A DNA stretch of 64,000 nt from Anaerosporobacter faecicola (GCF_012070565.1 NZ_JAAQRO010000003.1:1-64000), one strand, 5' to 3'; positions 49,992 through 59,543 are shown, numbered from the stretch's first letter. Made by a program: numbers and translations. Notes: a model not told the origin generated them from the letters alone.

Positions 49992-50330
49992 ATGAAAGTA
50001 AATAAGTATAGGAACAAGGTGTTATGTCTGACACTTGCAACAGTAATGGCGTTATCTGGTTGTGGAGAGAAGAAACAAGATCCTAGGTCAGAGAATCAAA
50101 CGCCTGTAACAACAGATGGTAATGAAACAGCCACGATGGATAATACCGTGTTGCTTTCTTCATTGAGAGAAAAGTATGGTGCTACGGAATCGGAATATGC
50201 AGATGATATCCTGTATGTGGATCGTTCCCAGAGTATACAGATTCCAATTGGATTTGATCCTTTTTACCGAAGAAATATAGAATCGTCTTGTATTTATTTT
50301 ATTATGAGGAACTGTCTGTTCGAGAAATAG
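49992..50330 (+). pseudogene. Truncated lipoprotein gene (N-terminal part)
   Basis: The frame starts with a lipoprotein signal and lipobox (VMALSGCGEKK), then a Ser/Thr-rich linker and ATESEYADDILYVDRSQSIQ. After about residue 92 the sequence switches to an out-of-frame part of an ECF sigma gene and stops at 50330. A deletion seems to have joined the lipoprotein start to the sigma factor end. It is not expected to be functional. Confidence 0.7.
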
Positions 50331-50428
50331 GGGAAGTTACCAAACAAAAGGAATCTACCGTGAAATCACAATTATCAAGAGCTCGTGTACTACTGAAGAA
50401 GGAGCTGGAGGGGAAAGAGATTTTATAA
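50264..50428 (+). pseudogene. ECF sigma factor remnant (region 4)
   Basis: In another frame than the lipoprotein, 50264-50428 reads LPKKYRIVLYLFYYEELSVR, then EIGEVTKQKESTVKSQLSRA and RVLLKKEL. This is a typical region 4 HTH of an ECF sigma factor. Region 2 is missing. The intact anti-sigma-like gene follows 24 nt later. Confidence 0.8.
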
Positions 50429-50451
50429 CGATATCTGAAGGGGTGAAATAA

Positions 50452-51159
50452 GTGAAGCATACAATTAAGAATTCGTTTGACCAGATTCATGCACCAAAGG
50501 AACTGATACAGGAAACGAAACGAATGATTCATGATACGGAACAAATCCAAAAGAGAAAGAAAGAGAACACCATTCGTAAAACAACCATAGGAATATTAGC
50601 AACTGCTGCAAGTCTGGCTGTTTTGCTTGTTGGAACCAATGTGTTCAAGGAGAAAAATACGTCCAGCCAACCGTTAGGGCAAAGTGGAGTCAATGTTGCA
50701 AATCAGGATACAACAGATGAATTCAAGGTTGAACGGACAAAAACCGAAGCAGAATGGAAGGAATATCTACAACAGATCGATACAGAAACGAACCAAGAGA
50801 TTGCATTAACCGATGCATATACGGTATGCTTAATTCCATTTGTTAAAGAAGGAATGGATTATCATATAGAGATACAGTTGAAAGAGGGAATCTTACTTAT
50901 ACAGAATCAGGAAGAACGTGTAACGGGAGAGTTTTATTGTGTGATTTATGAGGGGAGTCGCATTATAGAAGAAGAGAAACTGTCGCAGTTAACATCAAAG
51001 CAGTTTACGAAGCAACCTATGGAACCAATTGTAGAAGCAAAGGTTGAGGAGGAAACTGTTACATTTGTTTTAGAGAATGTATTGGAAAATGGAGAAACCG
51101 AACAAATCGCATTTCAACTTGATTCGGAATGGAAAATTACACAAACCATTATGAACTGA
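50452..51159 (+). CDS. Anti-sigma-factor-like membrane protein
   Basis: A GTG start follows GAAGGGGTGAAATAA. The 235-aa protein has a short cytoplasmic N-terminus (FDQIHAPKELIQETKRMI), one membrane segment (about 45-63; TTIGILATAASLAVLLVGTN) and an extracytoplasmic domain. This layout fits the anti-sigma partners of ECF sigma factors (DUF4179-type). Its partner gene is the broken one at 50264, so it may now be functionless. Confidence 0.75.
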   Translation: MKHTIKNSFDQIHAPKELIQETKRMIHDTEQIQKRKKENTIRKTTIGILATAASLAVLLVGTNVFKEKNTSSQPLGQSGVNVANQDTTDEFKVERTKTEAEWKEYLQQIDTETNQEIALTDAYTVCLIPFVKEGMDYHIEIQLKEGILLIQNQEERVTGEFYCVIYEGSRIIEEEKLSQLTSKQFTKQPMEPIVEAKVEEETVTFVLENVLENGETEQIAFQLDSEWKITQTIMN

Positions 51160-51212
51160 TGGGATTCGTTTCTGATGTATACAAATGTGTGGAACTAAAA
51201 GGCAACTGTTTT

Positions 51213-51292
51213 GCTGAGATGCAACGTCAATAATGCGGAAACCTTCGCAATCGCTGAGATGCAACGTCAACAAAGCGGAAACCTCCGCAATT
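51213..51292 (+). repeat. Two 40-bp direct repeats
   Basis: Units at 51213-51252 and 51253-51292 begin GCTGAGATGCAACGTCAA and end CGCAATC or CGCAATT. Each holds a small dyad (GCGGAAACC...CGC). Only a few positions differ. They lie between an anti-sigma-like gene and a shared terminator. Confidence 0.85.
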
Positions 51293-51320
51293 CACGTGTT
51301 ATCATAACCAAATGTGTATA

Positions 51321-51399
51321 AAAAAACAATTTTCATTAAATAGCGTATAAGAGAACATAAGATGTTTCTTTCGATTGCTATTTATGAAAATTGTTTTTT
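51321..51399. terminator. Bidirectional terminator between convergent genes
   Basis: A 16-bp arm (AAAAAACAATTTTCAT, 51321-51336) pairs with ATGAAAATTGTTTTTT (51384-51399). AAATAGC and GCTATTT extend the stem. It ends the plus-strand anti-sigma gene and the minus-strand foldase gene. Confidence 0.85.
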
Positions 51400-51439
51400 A
51401 TTTTATATCTTGTTCAGAACCCTTTCATTATAGGAATTA

Positions 51440-52657
51440 TTACTGTACAGTTACCATTCCTTTTAGAATTTCAAGAGCTTTTACTTTAACCATTTGCTGA
51501 ACGGAATACCCCGTACCATATTGTTTGATTTGGTTGTTGTAATCCTCTTCGGTTGCTCCCTTACCAAGCATATATTCCTTGTAATCATCAACAGTTACAG
51601 TAACGCCTTCTTTTTCAAGAATTGCTTGGTAAATCAAGTTTGCTTTTGCAGTTTCCTTTGCAGCAGAACGTAATTGCTTATCATAGTCTACTTCTGACAT
51701 ACCGATATATTCGGTAAAGCTCTTATTCGCATAATCTGGACTCATTGCAGCGAAGTAAGATTTCATTGATTCGTAATAGTTGTAATCAGAATTCTTCATT
51801 GTCGCAGCTAATTGACTTAAATATTTCTTTGGATAAGATTTTACTGTTGTTTCTTTTACTAAGTAATCAGAAAGCCATTTATCAAGATTTGTATTGTAGT
51901 TTGTATCTTTTAAGTATGTTTTATATTCTTCTACAGTTGAAGCATAATCCGATAGATATTCCTTAACGAATGCATCTGTAAATTCTGGTTTGACATAGAG
52001 ACCATTAATGGTAACTTGGAAAACAGCGTCTTTACCAGCTAAAGTAGGATCATTGCTGTAATCATCAGGGAAAGTTACATTAACAGTAACCGCATCCCCA
52101 GCTTTGTGGCCAATTAATTGTTGTTCGAAATCATCGATGAATGTACCACTACCGATTGTAAGATCGGAACCTTCTCCTTTGGAATTACCACCTTCGAATT
52201 CAACACCATCTACGGTTCCTACAAAGTCAATATTTACTTTATCTCCATCTGCAATAGCAGTTGTTGTTTTTTTATCTAAAGTTTTGTGTTGTTCCAATTG
52301 TGATTGAATATCGGATTCTACAGATTCGTCTGTATATTCAACATCACTTAATGGAACGGTAATTCCCGTATAGTCACAAAGATCAATTGCCTCAGTAGCA
52401 GTAACCCCATCAATAAAACCATTATCAGCAATGTATTTGCTATAGTCATCACTTGCTACAATCTTGGTAGCATTACGGTAAATCTTATATCCAACATAAG
52501 AACCAACTCCAGCTATAATAGCTACAACAACGACAATCCCCAATATCTTGTTAATCTTTTTCTGTCTTTTCTGATGAGCAATCTCTTTTTGTCTTTGTAA
52601 TTTCCTTTGTTTACTTAAGCTCATAGAAGAATCAATTGTTTGTTTCTCTTGTTTCAT
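51440..52657 (-). CDS. Membrane-anchored trigger-factor-like peptidyl-prolyl isomerase
   Basis: ATG at 52657 (AGAGGTTAAC upstream) gives 405 aa, and the frame continues to 52699. A basic N-terminus (SKQRKLQRQKEIAHQKRQKK) is followed by a membrane helix (about 34-57; ILGIVVVVAIIAGVGSYVGY). An FKBP-like domain follows (DKVNIDFVGTVDGVEFEGGN, then GSGTFIDDFEQQLIGHKAGD). The C-terminal 170 residues resemble the trigger-factor chaperone domain. It probably aids folding of exported proteins. Confidence 0.85.
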   Translation of the reverse strand: MKQEKQTIDSSMSLSKQRKLQRQKEIAHQKRQKKINKILGIVVVVAIIAGVGSYVGYKIYRNATKIVASDDYSKYIADNGFIDGVTATEAIDLCDYTGITVPLSDVEYTDESVESDIQSQLEQHKTLDKKTTTAIADGDKVNIDFVGTVDGVEFEGGNSKGEGSDLTIGSGTFIDDFEQQLIGHKAGDAVTVNVTFPDDYSNDPTLAGKDAVFQVTINGLYVKPEFTDAFVKEYLSDYASTVEEYKTYLKDTNYNTNLDKWLSDYLVKETTVKSYPKKYLSQLAATMKNSDYNYYESMKSYFAAMSPDYANKSFTEYIGMSEVDYDKQLRSAAKETAKANLIYQAILEKEGVTVTVDDYKEYMLGKGATEEDYNNQIKQYGTGYSVQQMVKVKALEILKGMVTVQ

Positions 52658-53014
52658 GTTAACCTCTTTCTGTTCGCAATGAACTTTATTTCTTACCATT
52701 CCTTTCTAAACAGCTGAACTTGTCCATTCTATCCTTCCATTGTATTGTCTGTATAGAATATATCAAAGAGCAAAGTTTGACACTTAACCAGTATTTCATC
52801 TGAGCAGGAATAGTTTACTAATTCTATTTTAATGAACTACTTTCCTATTGTAAACAAAAATTATGTTTTATTTGTGAAAAATAATGATTCGAGCGTAAAA
52901 AGTTATTTTGACGGTCTTTGAATATAATGATAAACTAGTTGTAATTATTTATAGCCACGCAAATACCTACTTAGGTTCGGGTGTCAAAAGCCCTTATTTA
53001 TGTTGAGGTCCGTC
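52658..53014. other. Gap between the foldase and the palindromic element
   Basis: No gene or strong signal was seen apart from scattered promoter-like TTGACA/TTGACG sequences on both strands. It should hold the promoter of the minus-strand foldase gene. Confidence 0.35.
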
Positions 53015-53206
53015 AATTTGCACAAATTAAGTTTGACTAACATATAATACAGGACATAGTTCACTCCGGGCACGCTCTCGCCCCGCTGAAGTTCGTAGTG
53101 GTACATAAGGCTCTAAAGTACAGAGCCAAAGCACCAACGACTTCATACAGTTGCTCATCAAACTATGTCCTGTATTACATGAGATTAACTAGTGTTTGTG
53201 CAAATT
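53015..53206. repeat. 192-bp nested palindromic element
   Basis: Outer arms AATTTGCACAAA (53015-53026) and TTTGTGCAAATT (53195-53206). A 16-bp perfect stem, AATACAGGACATAGTT (53046-53061) with AACTATGTCCTGTATT (53161-53176). Farther in, GAAGTTCGTAGTGGT faces ACCAACGACTTC, and GGCTCT/AGAGCC closes the tip. No frame is seen. It may be a MITE-like or mobile palindromic element. Confidence 0.75.
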
Positions 53207-53286
53207 AACGAAAGAAAGTTTTACTTAGGGAAAACGGTATGTGAGTAATTTGATTTATCATTCTAATAGGAAAAGAGGAGAATACG

Positions 53287-53892
53287 GTGATCAAGAATGT
53301 AATCTTAGATATTGGAAATGTCCTAATGGCCTTCTGTTGGGAGAAGTATTATCATAGTTTTGGATATTCCGATGAAGTATTTGAAAAGTTAGCGAAAGCA
53401 ACAGTATTAAGTTCAACATGGAATGAGTTTGATAAAGGAGTATTAACACCAGACGAATTACTGCATGAATTCATAAAAAATGATCCTTCTGTAGAGAAGG
53501 AGATACGTCAAGTGTATGCGAATATAAACCCAACGGTAGAGTTGTATTCCTATACACTAGATTGGATTCGACATTTGAAAAAAACAGGGTATAAAGTATA
53601 TATCTTATCGAATTTTAGTGAAAAATTACATGAAGAATGTGACAAACTTGATTTCCTAAAAGAAGTAGATGGGTACATCCTTTCCTATCAGGTGAAGCTA
53701 ATTAAACCAGATGACAGAATCTATCAGCTGTTACTAGAACGGTATGACCTCGTACCTGAGGAATGTGTATTTCTTGATGATCGGTTAGTGAATATAGAAG
53801 CAGCAAGGAAAAATGGGATTCATGGTATTGTATTTACCACATATGAAGAGGCACTGCAGATGTTAGCCAAGCTTGGTGTAGAAACTCGTTGA
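53287..53892 (+). CDS. HAD-superfamily phosphatase, YihX-like
   Basis: A GTG start follows AAAAGAGGAGAATACG. The 201-aa product begins MIKNVILDIGNVLMAFCW; the DxGNV form of motif I is that of YihX-type sugar phosphatases. Motif II is YILSNFSEK, motif III Lys lies in VKLIKPDDRIYQ, and motif IV is CVFLDDRLVN. It probably dephosphorylates a small sugar phosphate. Confidence 0.85.
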   Translation: MIKNVILDIGNVLMAFCWEKYYHSFGYSDEVFEKLAKATVLSSTWNEFDKGVLTPDELLHEFIKNDPSVEKEIRQVYANINPTVELYSYTLDWIRHLKKTGYKVYILSNFSEKLHEECDKLDFLKEVDGYILSYQVKLIKPDDRIYQLLLERYDLVPEECVFLDDRLVNIEAARKNGIHGIVFTTYEEALQMLAKLGVETR

Positions 53893-54093
53893 CAAAAATA
53901 GAGGCACTTGCTATTATTAAGTTAATTAGGGCAAAGGCGTTCTTATATGAATTCCTATGCCCTATTTACATATGTAGACAAAAAAATACTTGGAAATGAA
54001 CATAATAGAGGATTCATACGCAGGGCAAATGATACGTTTGACCTTGGCATCATCATTTAAATTCGTAAATATGGAAAGGAAGAGGACGTTACA
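53893..54093 (+). promoter_or_regulatory. Leader of the glutamine synthetase-like gene
   Basis: AGGGCA and TGCCCT enclose a 24-nt loop region near 53929-53964, and AAATGAT/ATCATTT enclose another near 54029-54060. ANTAR regulators, one of which is encoded downstream, act on two-hairpin RNA leaders. The hexaloop motif was not confirmed here. Confidence 0.35.
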
Positions 54094-55416
54094 ATGAGTA
54101 AGTATACGAAGCAGGATATTATTGAACTGGTAGAAGAAGAGGATGTGGAGTTTATTCGTCTTCAGTTTACGGACATTTATGGTACGTTAAAGAATATGGC
54201 TGTAACCACAAGCCAATTAGAAAAAATTTTGAATAACCAATGCAAATTTGATGGAGCAGCGATTGAAGGATTTACAAGTAATGATAAATCAGACCTATAT
54301 CTCCATCCTGTATTGGATACATTTGAGATTTTTCCTTGGAGACCACAGCAAGGAAAAGTAGCTCGTTTTTTGTGTGATGTATATCATAAAGATGGAACAC
54401 CATTTGAAGGTGACAGCCGCTTTGTATTGAAGAAGATCACACAACAGGCAGAAGAGATGGGATATTCTTTTGATATTGGTTCGGAGTGCGAATTCTATCT
54501 CTTCCAGGCAGAAGAAGACGGAAGTCCATCTACAAAGACAGAGGAAAAAGGTGGCTTTTTTGATATAGGACCAATTGATCGGGGAGAAAATGTTCGTAGA
54601 GAAATTGTATTAACATTAGAAGATATGGGATTCGAAGTAGAGGCCTCATACCATGAAGCAGGTGCTTCCCAACATCAAATTGATTTCCGTTATGATAGTG
54701 CATTAAATGCAGCAGATAATATTATGACATTCCGTATGGTTGTACGAATTATTGCAAAACGTCATGGTTTACATGCAACATTTATGCCAAAACCATTGAA
54801 TGATTCGAAGGGATCAGGGATGAATGTTGTATTATCCATTCTCAAAGATGGAAAGAATATATTCGAAACGTCTGATGAAGCAGGGGAGTTATGTGAGGAA
54901 GCAAAATGGTTCATCGCTGGAATCTTAAAACATAATTCTGCGATTACAGCAATAGCCAATCCAATTATTAATTCTTATAAACGTCTGGTTCCCAATTATA
55001 ATGTACCAGCATACAATGGTTGGTCGGTGCATAACCGTAATGCAAGTATCAGAGTACCAAATGATTTTGATGAAAACAGTAAGGTTGAACTTCGTTCTCC
55101 AGATTCTTCAGCCAATCCATATCTGGTCTTCGCATTGTATCTTGCAGCAGGATTAGAGGGGGTTCGAACAAAAGCGCAAATGCCTGAATCCTTACCAGAT
55201 GATACAATTAAGAAGGAAGAGGATAACCGGACGATAAAGAGATTACCAAAAACATTAATTGATAGCATAGAAGCCCTGGAACAGGATACATTTATACAAA
55301 GTGTTTTAGGAAAACAGATTGCAGAGAAATTCATTGAAGCAAAGAAAAGGGAATGGAGCGATTATTGTTCTCAGGTGTCTGCGTGGGAAGTAGAGCAATA
55401 TCTATATCGCATCTAA
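54094..55416 (+). CDS. glnA: Glutamine synthetase homologue lacking key catalytic residues
   Basis: The 440-aa protein has the GSI length and fold: FDGAAIEGF (52-60), GSECEFYLF (129-137), NSYKRLVP (293-300) and VELRSPDSSANPY. But several residues that bind metal or ammonium are changed: QHQID at 193-197 (normally QHEID), GMNVVLS at 242-248 (normally GMHxxLS), and PNYNVP at 300-305 (normally PGYEAP). These sites hold Gln195, Asn244 and Asn303. It may be a non-catalytic GS-like regulator. The neighbouring ANTAR gene supports a link to nitrogen control. Confidence 0.8.
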   Translation: MSKYTKQDIIELVEEEDVEFIRLQFTDIYGTLKNMAVTTSQLEKILNNQCKFDGAAIEGFTSNDKSDLYLHPVLDTFEIFPWRPQQGKVARFLCDVYHKDGTPFEGDSRFVLKKITQQAEEMGYSFDIGSECEFYLFQAEEDGSPSTKTEEKGGFFDIGPIDRGENVRREIVLTLEDMGFEVEASYHEAGASQHQIDFRYDSALNAADNIMTFRMVVRIIAKRHGLHATFMPKPLNDSKGSGMNVVLSILKDGKNIFETSDEAGELCEEAKWFIAGILKHNSAITAIANPIINSYKRLVPNYNVPAYNGWSVHNRNASIRVPNDFDENSKVELRSPDSSANPYLVFALYLAAGLEGVRTKAQMPESLPDDTIKKEEDNRTIKRLPKTLIDSIEALEQDTFIQSVLGKQIAEKFIEAKKREWSDYCSQVSAWEVEQYLYRI

Positions 55417-55479
55417 CCAGACAACCGGAATTCTATAATGGCGAAATGCCGGTTGTTAGGTTGGAGGTGAGACAAACAT

Positions 55480-56022
55480 ATGATGAATATTATAATTGCA
55501 TTTCCTAAGATTGACGACGCAAAAGTGATCAAGAATGTTCTTGTTCGAAATGGGCATGAAATCGATGCAATTTGCACAACAGGTGCACAAGTAATAGCTA
55601 CCGCCAATGAACTGGATGGCGGAATCGTGATTAGTGCATATCGATTTACCGATATGTTCTATAGCGATCTACATAATTATCTTCCAAAAGGGTTTGAAAT
55701 GTTATTGGTTGCTTCCCCAACAAAATTCGAAGATTGTATGAATAATGATATTGTTTGTCTAGGAAAACCAATTAAGACGCAAGATTTACTTAATACACTT
55801 CAGATGATGACATATAATTATACGAGAAGAAGAAAGCGATTAAGAGAGAAACCAAAGCAGAGAACACAAGAAGAAAAACAAGTGATTGAAAAAGCAAAAA
55901 TGGTACTTATGGACCGTAATAATATGACAGAAGAAGAAGCACATCGTTACATTCAGAAAACGAGCATGGATAATGGTACGAATATCGTAGAGACAGCACA
56001 GATGATCTTGTGTCTGATGTAG
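55480..56022 (+). CDS. ANTAR-domain response regulator (NitR/AmiR-like)
   Basis: The 180-aa protein starts MMNIIIAFPKIDDAKVIKNV, a receiver-like domain, and ends with an ANTAR domain (about 122-178; KQVIEKAKMVLMDRNNMTEE, then EAHRYIQKTSMDNGTNIVET). ANTAR proteins bind paired RNA hairpins and stop transcription termination. In the receiver the usual phosphorylated Asp region is not clear. In other clostridia a similar regulator (NitR) lies after glnA and controls it, so a nitrogen-dependent role is likely. Confidence 0.82.
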   Translation: MMNIIIAFPKIDDAKVIKNVLVRNGHEIDAICTTGAQVIATANELDGGIVISAYRFTDMFYSDLHNYLPKGFEMLLVASPTKFEDCMNNDIVCLGKPIKTQDLLNTLQMMTYNYTRRRKRLREKPKQRTQEEKQVIEKAKMVLMDRNNMTEEEAHRYIQKTSMDNGTNIVETAQMILCLM

Positions 56023-56067
56023 ATGATTGTTAGCTTAATTGATACATAAGGGATAAAAAGGTTTATA

Positions 56068-56111
56068 CAAAAAGTGGATTATTCATTTAATATGAAATAA
56101 TCCACTTTTTG
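56068..56111 (+). terminator. Terminator after the ANTAR gene
   Basis: CAAAAAGTGGATTATT and AATAATCCACTTTTTG form a 16-bp perfect stem with a 12-nt loop. The terminal T5 lies within the stem. Confidence 0.85.
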
Positions 56112-56219
56112 TATATTAATAATAACAAAACACTACAAAATGTGTAAATTTTACCAAAAACTCAAGCCGTGCTAAGAAAACGCTAAGAAAATATAACAAT
56201 ATACGCATAATATTGTCTA

Positions 56220-56419
56220 TATAATCAAGAAATGGTAAAATATTAATATATAATTTATTAATTCAGAATAATAATGGAAATTATGTTTGATTTTGCAGCA
56301 TATTAATACAATTTACAAAATTTGTGGTAGCAGAAAAGACAAAGCGAGTTGTATTAACTTAAAGGGCAAATACCTTTTGCTCCTTACTTTAAGAAAAAAT
56401 TCAAACAAAGGAGAAGGAA
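56220..56419 (+). promoter_or_regulatory. Chemoreceptor promoter and structured 5' leader
   Basis: TATAAT (56220-56225) is a good -10 box. Downstream, TTAATACAA (56303-56311) pairs perfectly with TTGTATTAA (56349-56357), and CTTAAAG (56358-56364) pairs with CTTTAAG (56387-56393), leaving two adjoining stems before AAGGAG. It looks like a riboswitch-type leader, but no known class was recognised. Confidence 0.5.
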
Positions 56420-58198
56420 ATGAACAATTTAAAAGTGAGAACAAAAGTTTTATTACTATCAGGAGCATTAATTGGGGTTACGATTTTTATGTGTGTGTTA
56501 GCAATCCTTAATATTAAGCAAGATATTGCTAGATCTTTATCGCTTCTTAAAACGACGATGTATGAGAATTACGATAAGAATATTAAAGAGCAGGTAAATA
56601 CAGCGATTGGAGTTATAGAAGCAATTTATGATGAATACCAAGAGGGAGAATTCACTGAAGAGGAGGCAAAACAAATAGCAGCGGATATCGTTCGTACATT
56701 GCGATATGGGGAAGATGGATATTTCTGGATTGATACTTTTGAAGGAATTAATGTGGTCTCTTTAGAAAGGGAAATAGAAGGGACCAGTCGTATGGAAGTT
56801 GTTGATGTGAATGGTTTTCATATGGGAAAAGAAATTATTACAATTGGACAGCAACCAGATGGTGGATTCACAGATTACTGGTTTCCGAGAGAAGGGGAGA
56901 CAGAAGCTTCTCCAAAACGATCCTATAGCAAGGCATTCGAGCCATTTAAATGGGTAGTGGGTACAGGAAACTATACAGATGATATAGAATCGATTCTTGC
57001 TGAAAAACGTTTGGAACAAGGAAAGCAAGTAAATGATATGGTAGTGCAGATGATGATTATTCTTATCGTTGTTATTATTATTAATATATTAATAACAGTA
57101 AGGTTATCCACGCGGCTAGATGCTTCATTTCGAAGTGTTTGCACTTATCTTCAACAAGTTGCAATGGGGGATTTTACAGCAAAACTACCTAAGAATATTC
57201 AAAATAGAAAAGATGATTTTGGTGTTTTAGTTAAGGAATTAGAGAATATGAAATATTCGGTTCATCAATTAATTCAGCAAACCAATATAGAAGCGGACCG
57301 AATTCTTGAAGTGGTAGAACAAGTGAATGAGGGCGTTAACCAGTTGAATAGTAATTTGGAAGACGTATCAGCTACTACAGAAGAACTGGCAGCCGGTATG
57401 GAAGAAACATCAGCGGCATCGCAAGAAATGATCCATGCATCAAATGCCATTGATTCAGCTACAAATATAATTGCAAATAAATCAATAGAAGGCTCTAAAT
57501 TAGCCAGTGAGATTTACAAAAAAGCAAACTCCACCAAGGAAGAAGTGGAAGAAGCGCAAAAGACAGCTAGCGATATGCGATATGTTATAGGGCAGAAATT
57601 ACAGGAAGCATTAGAAAATGTCAAGGTTGTGGAGGAAATTCAATTGTTATCAGAATCCATCATGGCAATTACAGGTCAGACGAATCTGTTGGCGCTCAAT
57701 GCAGCAATTGAAGCAGCAAGAGCGGGAGAAGCAGGTCGAGGTTTTTCTGTTGTAGCCGATGAGATTCGGAATCTTGCGGAACAATCTAAGAATACGGTTG
57801 CAAGAATCCAGGAAGTAACAGAAGAAGTTACTTTTGCTGTAGAAAATCTATCGGAGAGCGCAACAAAATTATTAGATTTTGTATCAACAAAAGTGACAAT
57901 GGATTACAATAGATTCGGTAATGTAGCTGATGAGTATAACAAAGATGCCAATGCAGTAAATAGCCTATTCAACAATTTTAGTACGACTGCAAAAGAACTA
58001 AAGGATTCCATTGAGAATGTTATCCATGCAATCAATGAAGTTTCCCAAGCAGCTGATCAGGGAGCAGTGGGAACAAGTGATATTGCCTCGAAGATAATGG
58101 AGGTTACGAATGAATCGGTAGAATTGAGAAATCAGGTTAATATTACGAAGGAAAGTAGTCTACGTTTACAAAGCGAAATTGGTAAATTCAAATTATAG
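56420..58198 (+). CDS. Methyl-accepting chemotaxis protein with Cache sensor
   Basis: The 592-aa receptor has a first membrane helix at about 10-30 and an extracytoplasmic sCache_2-like domain (about 40-195; [20 protein letters not shown], then YFWI/YDDI-type features). A second helix follows at 209-228, then HAMP (about 230-285) and a signalling domain with the conserved tip [20 protein letters not shown] (about 418-437). It senses a small ligand outside and controls CheA. AAGGAGAAGGAA precedes the start. Confidence 0.9.
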   Translation: MNNLKVRTKVLLLSGALIGVTIFMCVLAILNIKQDIARSLSLLKTTMYENYDKNIKEQVNTAIGVIEAIYDEYQEGEFTEEEAKQIAADIVRTLRYGEDGYFWIDTFEGINVVSLEREIEGTSRMEVVDVNGFHMGKEIITIGQQPDGGFTDYWFPREGETEASPKRSYSKAFEPFKWVVGTGNYTDDIESILAEKRLEQGKQVNDMVVQMMIILIVVIIINILITVRLSTRLDASFRSVCTYLQQVAMGDFTAKLPKNIQNRKDDFGVLVKELENMKYSVHQLIQQTNIEADRILEVVEQVNEGVNQLNSNLEDVSATTEELAAGMEETSAASQEMIHASNAIDSATNIIANKSIEGSKLASEIYKKANSTKEEVEEAQKTASDMRYVIGQKLQEALENVKVVEEIQLLSESIMAITGQTNLLALNAAIEAARAGEAGRGFSVVADEIRNLAEQSKNTVARIQEVTEEVTFAVENLSESATKLLDFVSTKVTMDYNRFGNVADEYNKDANAVNSLFNNFSTTAKELKDSIENVIHAINEVSQAADQGAVGTSDIASKIMEVTNESVELRNQVNITKESSLRLQSEIGKFKL

Positions 58199-58328
58199 AC
58201 GGATACCTCTGGTTATGCGAAATACGAATTGTATCTATTCATTTACTGAAATCACATTGCATTAATAAGTTTTTTAGAGTAAAATAACAGAAAATAAATG
58301 GATAGTACAGTTTGTAGGAGGTAACATC

Positions 58329-59543
58329 ATGTTTAAAATTAATGAGAATTATTTAAAATTACCTGGTAGTTATTTGTTTTCCACAATTGGAAAAAAAGTA
58401 AGAACATATAAAGCAGAAAATCCAGAAAAAGAAATCATCAGTTTGGGAATTGGTGATGTTACATTACCATTAGCACCAGCAGTAATCAATCGTATGCATG
58501 CAGCAGTAGATGAAATGTCACAAAAAGAAACATTTAAAGGATATGCACCAGATCTTGGATACGAGTTCTTAAGAGAGGCAATCATTAAGAACGATTACGA
58601 AACACGTGGTGTTAAGATTGCAATGGACGAAATCTTCATTAGTGATGGAGCAAAGAGTGATTCTGGTAACATTGGAGATATCTTCGCTGTTGACAATAAG
58701 ATTGCTGTATGTGACCCTGTATACCCTGTATATGTGGATACCAATGCAATGGCAGGCAGAACAGGTGAATATCTACAAGATCAGGCAAAATGGAGTAATG
58801 TAATCTATATGCCTTGTACGGCAGAGACGAATTTTGCACCTGAATTACCAAAAGAGGAACCAGATATTATCTACCTATGTTTCCCTAATAACCCTACAGG
58901 TTCTACGATCAACAAAAAAGAACTACAAAAATGGGTGGATTATGCATTAAAAGTAGGTGCTGTAATTATTTATGATGCGGCATATGAAGCGTATATCTCA
59001 GAGGAAGATGTACCTCACACCATCTACGAATGTGATGGAGCTAAAGCATGTGCTATTGAATTAAGAAGTTTTTCAAAGAATGCAGGATTTACTGGAACAA
59101 GACTTGGCTTTACGGTTATTCCAAAAGAGCTAAAATCTGGGGATGTTACATTGAATAGCTTATGGGCAAGACGTCATGGAACCAAATTCAATGGAGCTCC
59201 TTATATTATTCAAGCTGCAGGAGCGGCTGTTTATACAGAAGAAGGTAAGAAACAGACGAAAGAACAGATTGCTTATTACATGAACAATGCAAGATTGATT
59301 CGTGAAGAATTAAGTAAGATGGGATATTCCGTATCTGGTGGTGTGAATGCCCCATATATCTGGTTAAAAACACCAAATCAAATGACATCTTGGGATTTCT
59401 TTGATCAATTATTACATGAAGCAAATGTTGTAGGTACACCAGGTTCTGGATTTGGACCAAGTGGAGAAGGATACTTCCGACTCACAGCTTTTGGTTCTTA
59501 TGAGAATACAGTAGAAGCTTTGAATAGAATGAAGAGACTGTAA
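58329..59543 (+). CDS. dapL: LL-diaminopimelate aminotransferase
   Basis: The 404-aa PLP enzyme begins MFKINENYLKLPGSYLFSTI and has DapL marks: SLGIGDVTLPLAPAVINRMH, the PLP lysine Lys250 in SFSKNAGFTGTRLGF, and CFPNNPTGSTINKKELQK. It makes LL-diaminopimelate from tetrahydrodipicolinate in one step. DapL is common in clostridia. GTAGGAGGTAACATC precedes the start. Confidence 0.95.
   Translation: MFKINENYLKLPGSYLFSTIGKKVRTYKAENPEKEIISLGIGDVTLPLAPAVINRMHAAVDEMSQKETFKGYAPDLGYEFLREAIIKNDYETRGVKIAMDEIFISDGAKSDSGNIGDIFAVDNKIAVCDPVYPVYVDTNAMAGRTGEYLQDQAKWSNVIYMPCTAETNFAPELPKEEPDIIYLCFPNNPTGSTINKKELQKWVDYALKVGAVIIYDAAYEAYISEEDVPHTIYECDGAKACAIELRSFSKNAGFTGTRLGFTVIPKELKSGDVTLNSLWARRHGTKFNGAPYIIQAAGAAVYTEEGKKQTKEQIAYYMNNARLIREELSKMGYSVSGGVNAPYIWLKTPNQMTSWDFFDQLLHEANVVGTPGSGFGPSGEGYFRLTAFGSYENTVEALNRMKRL

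Noticed and set aside
56303-56393. c-di-GMP riboswitch before the chemoreceptor gene
   Set aside because: The two stems exist, but the conserved c-di-GMP-I and -II core sequences are not present.
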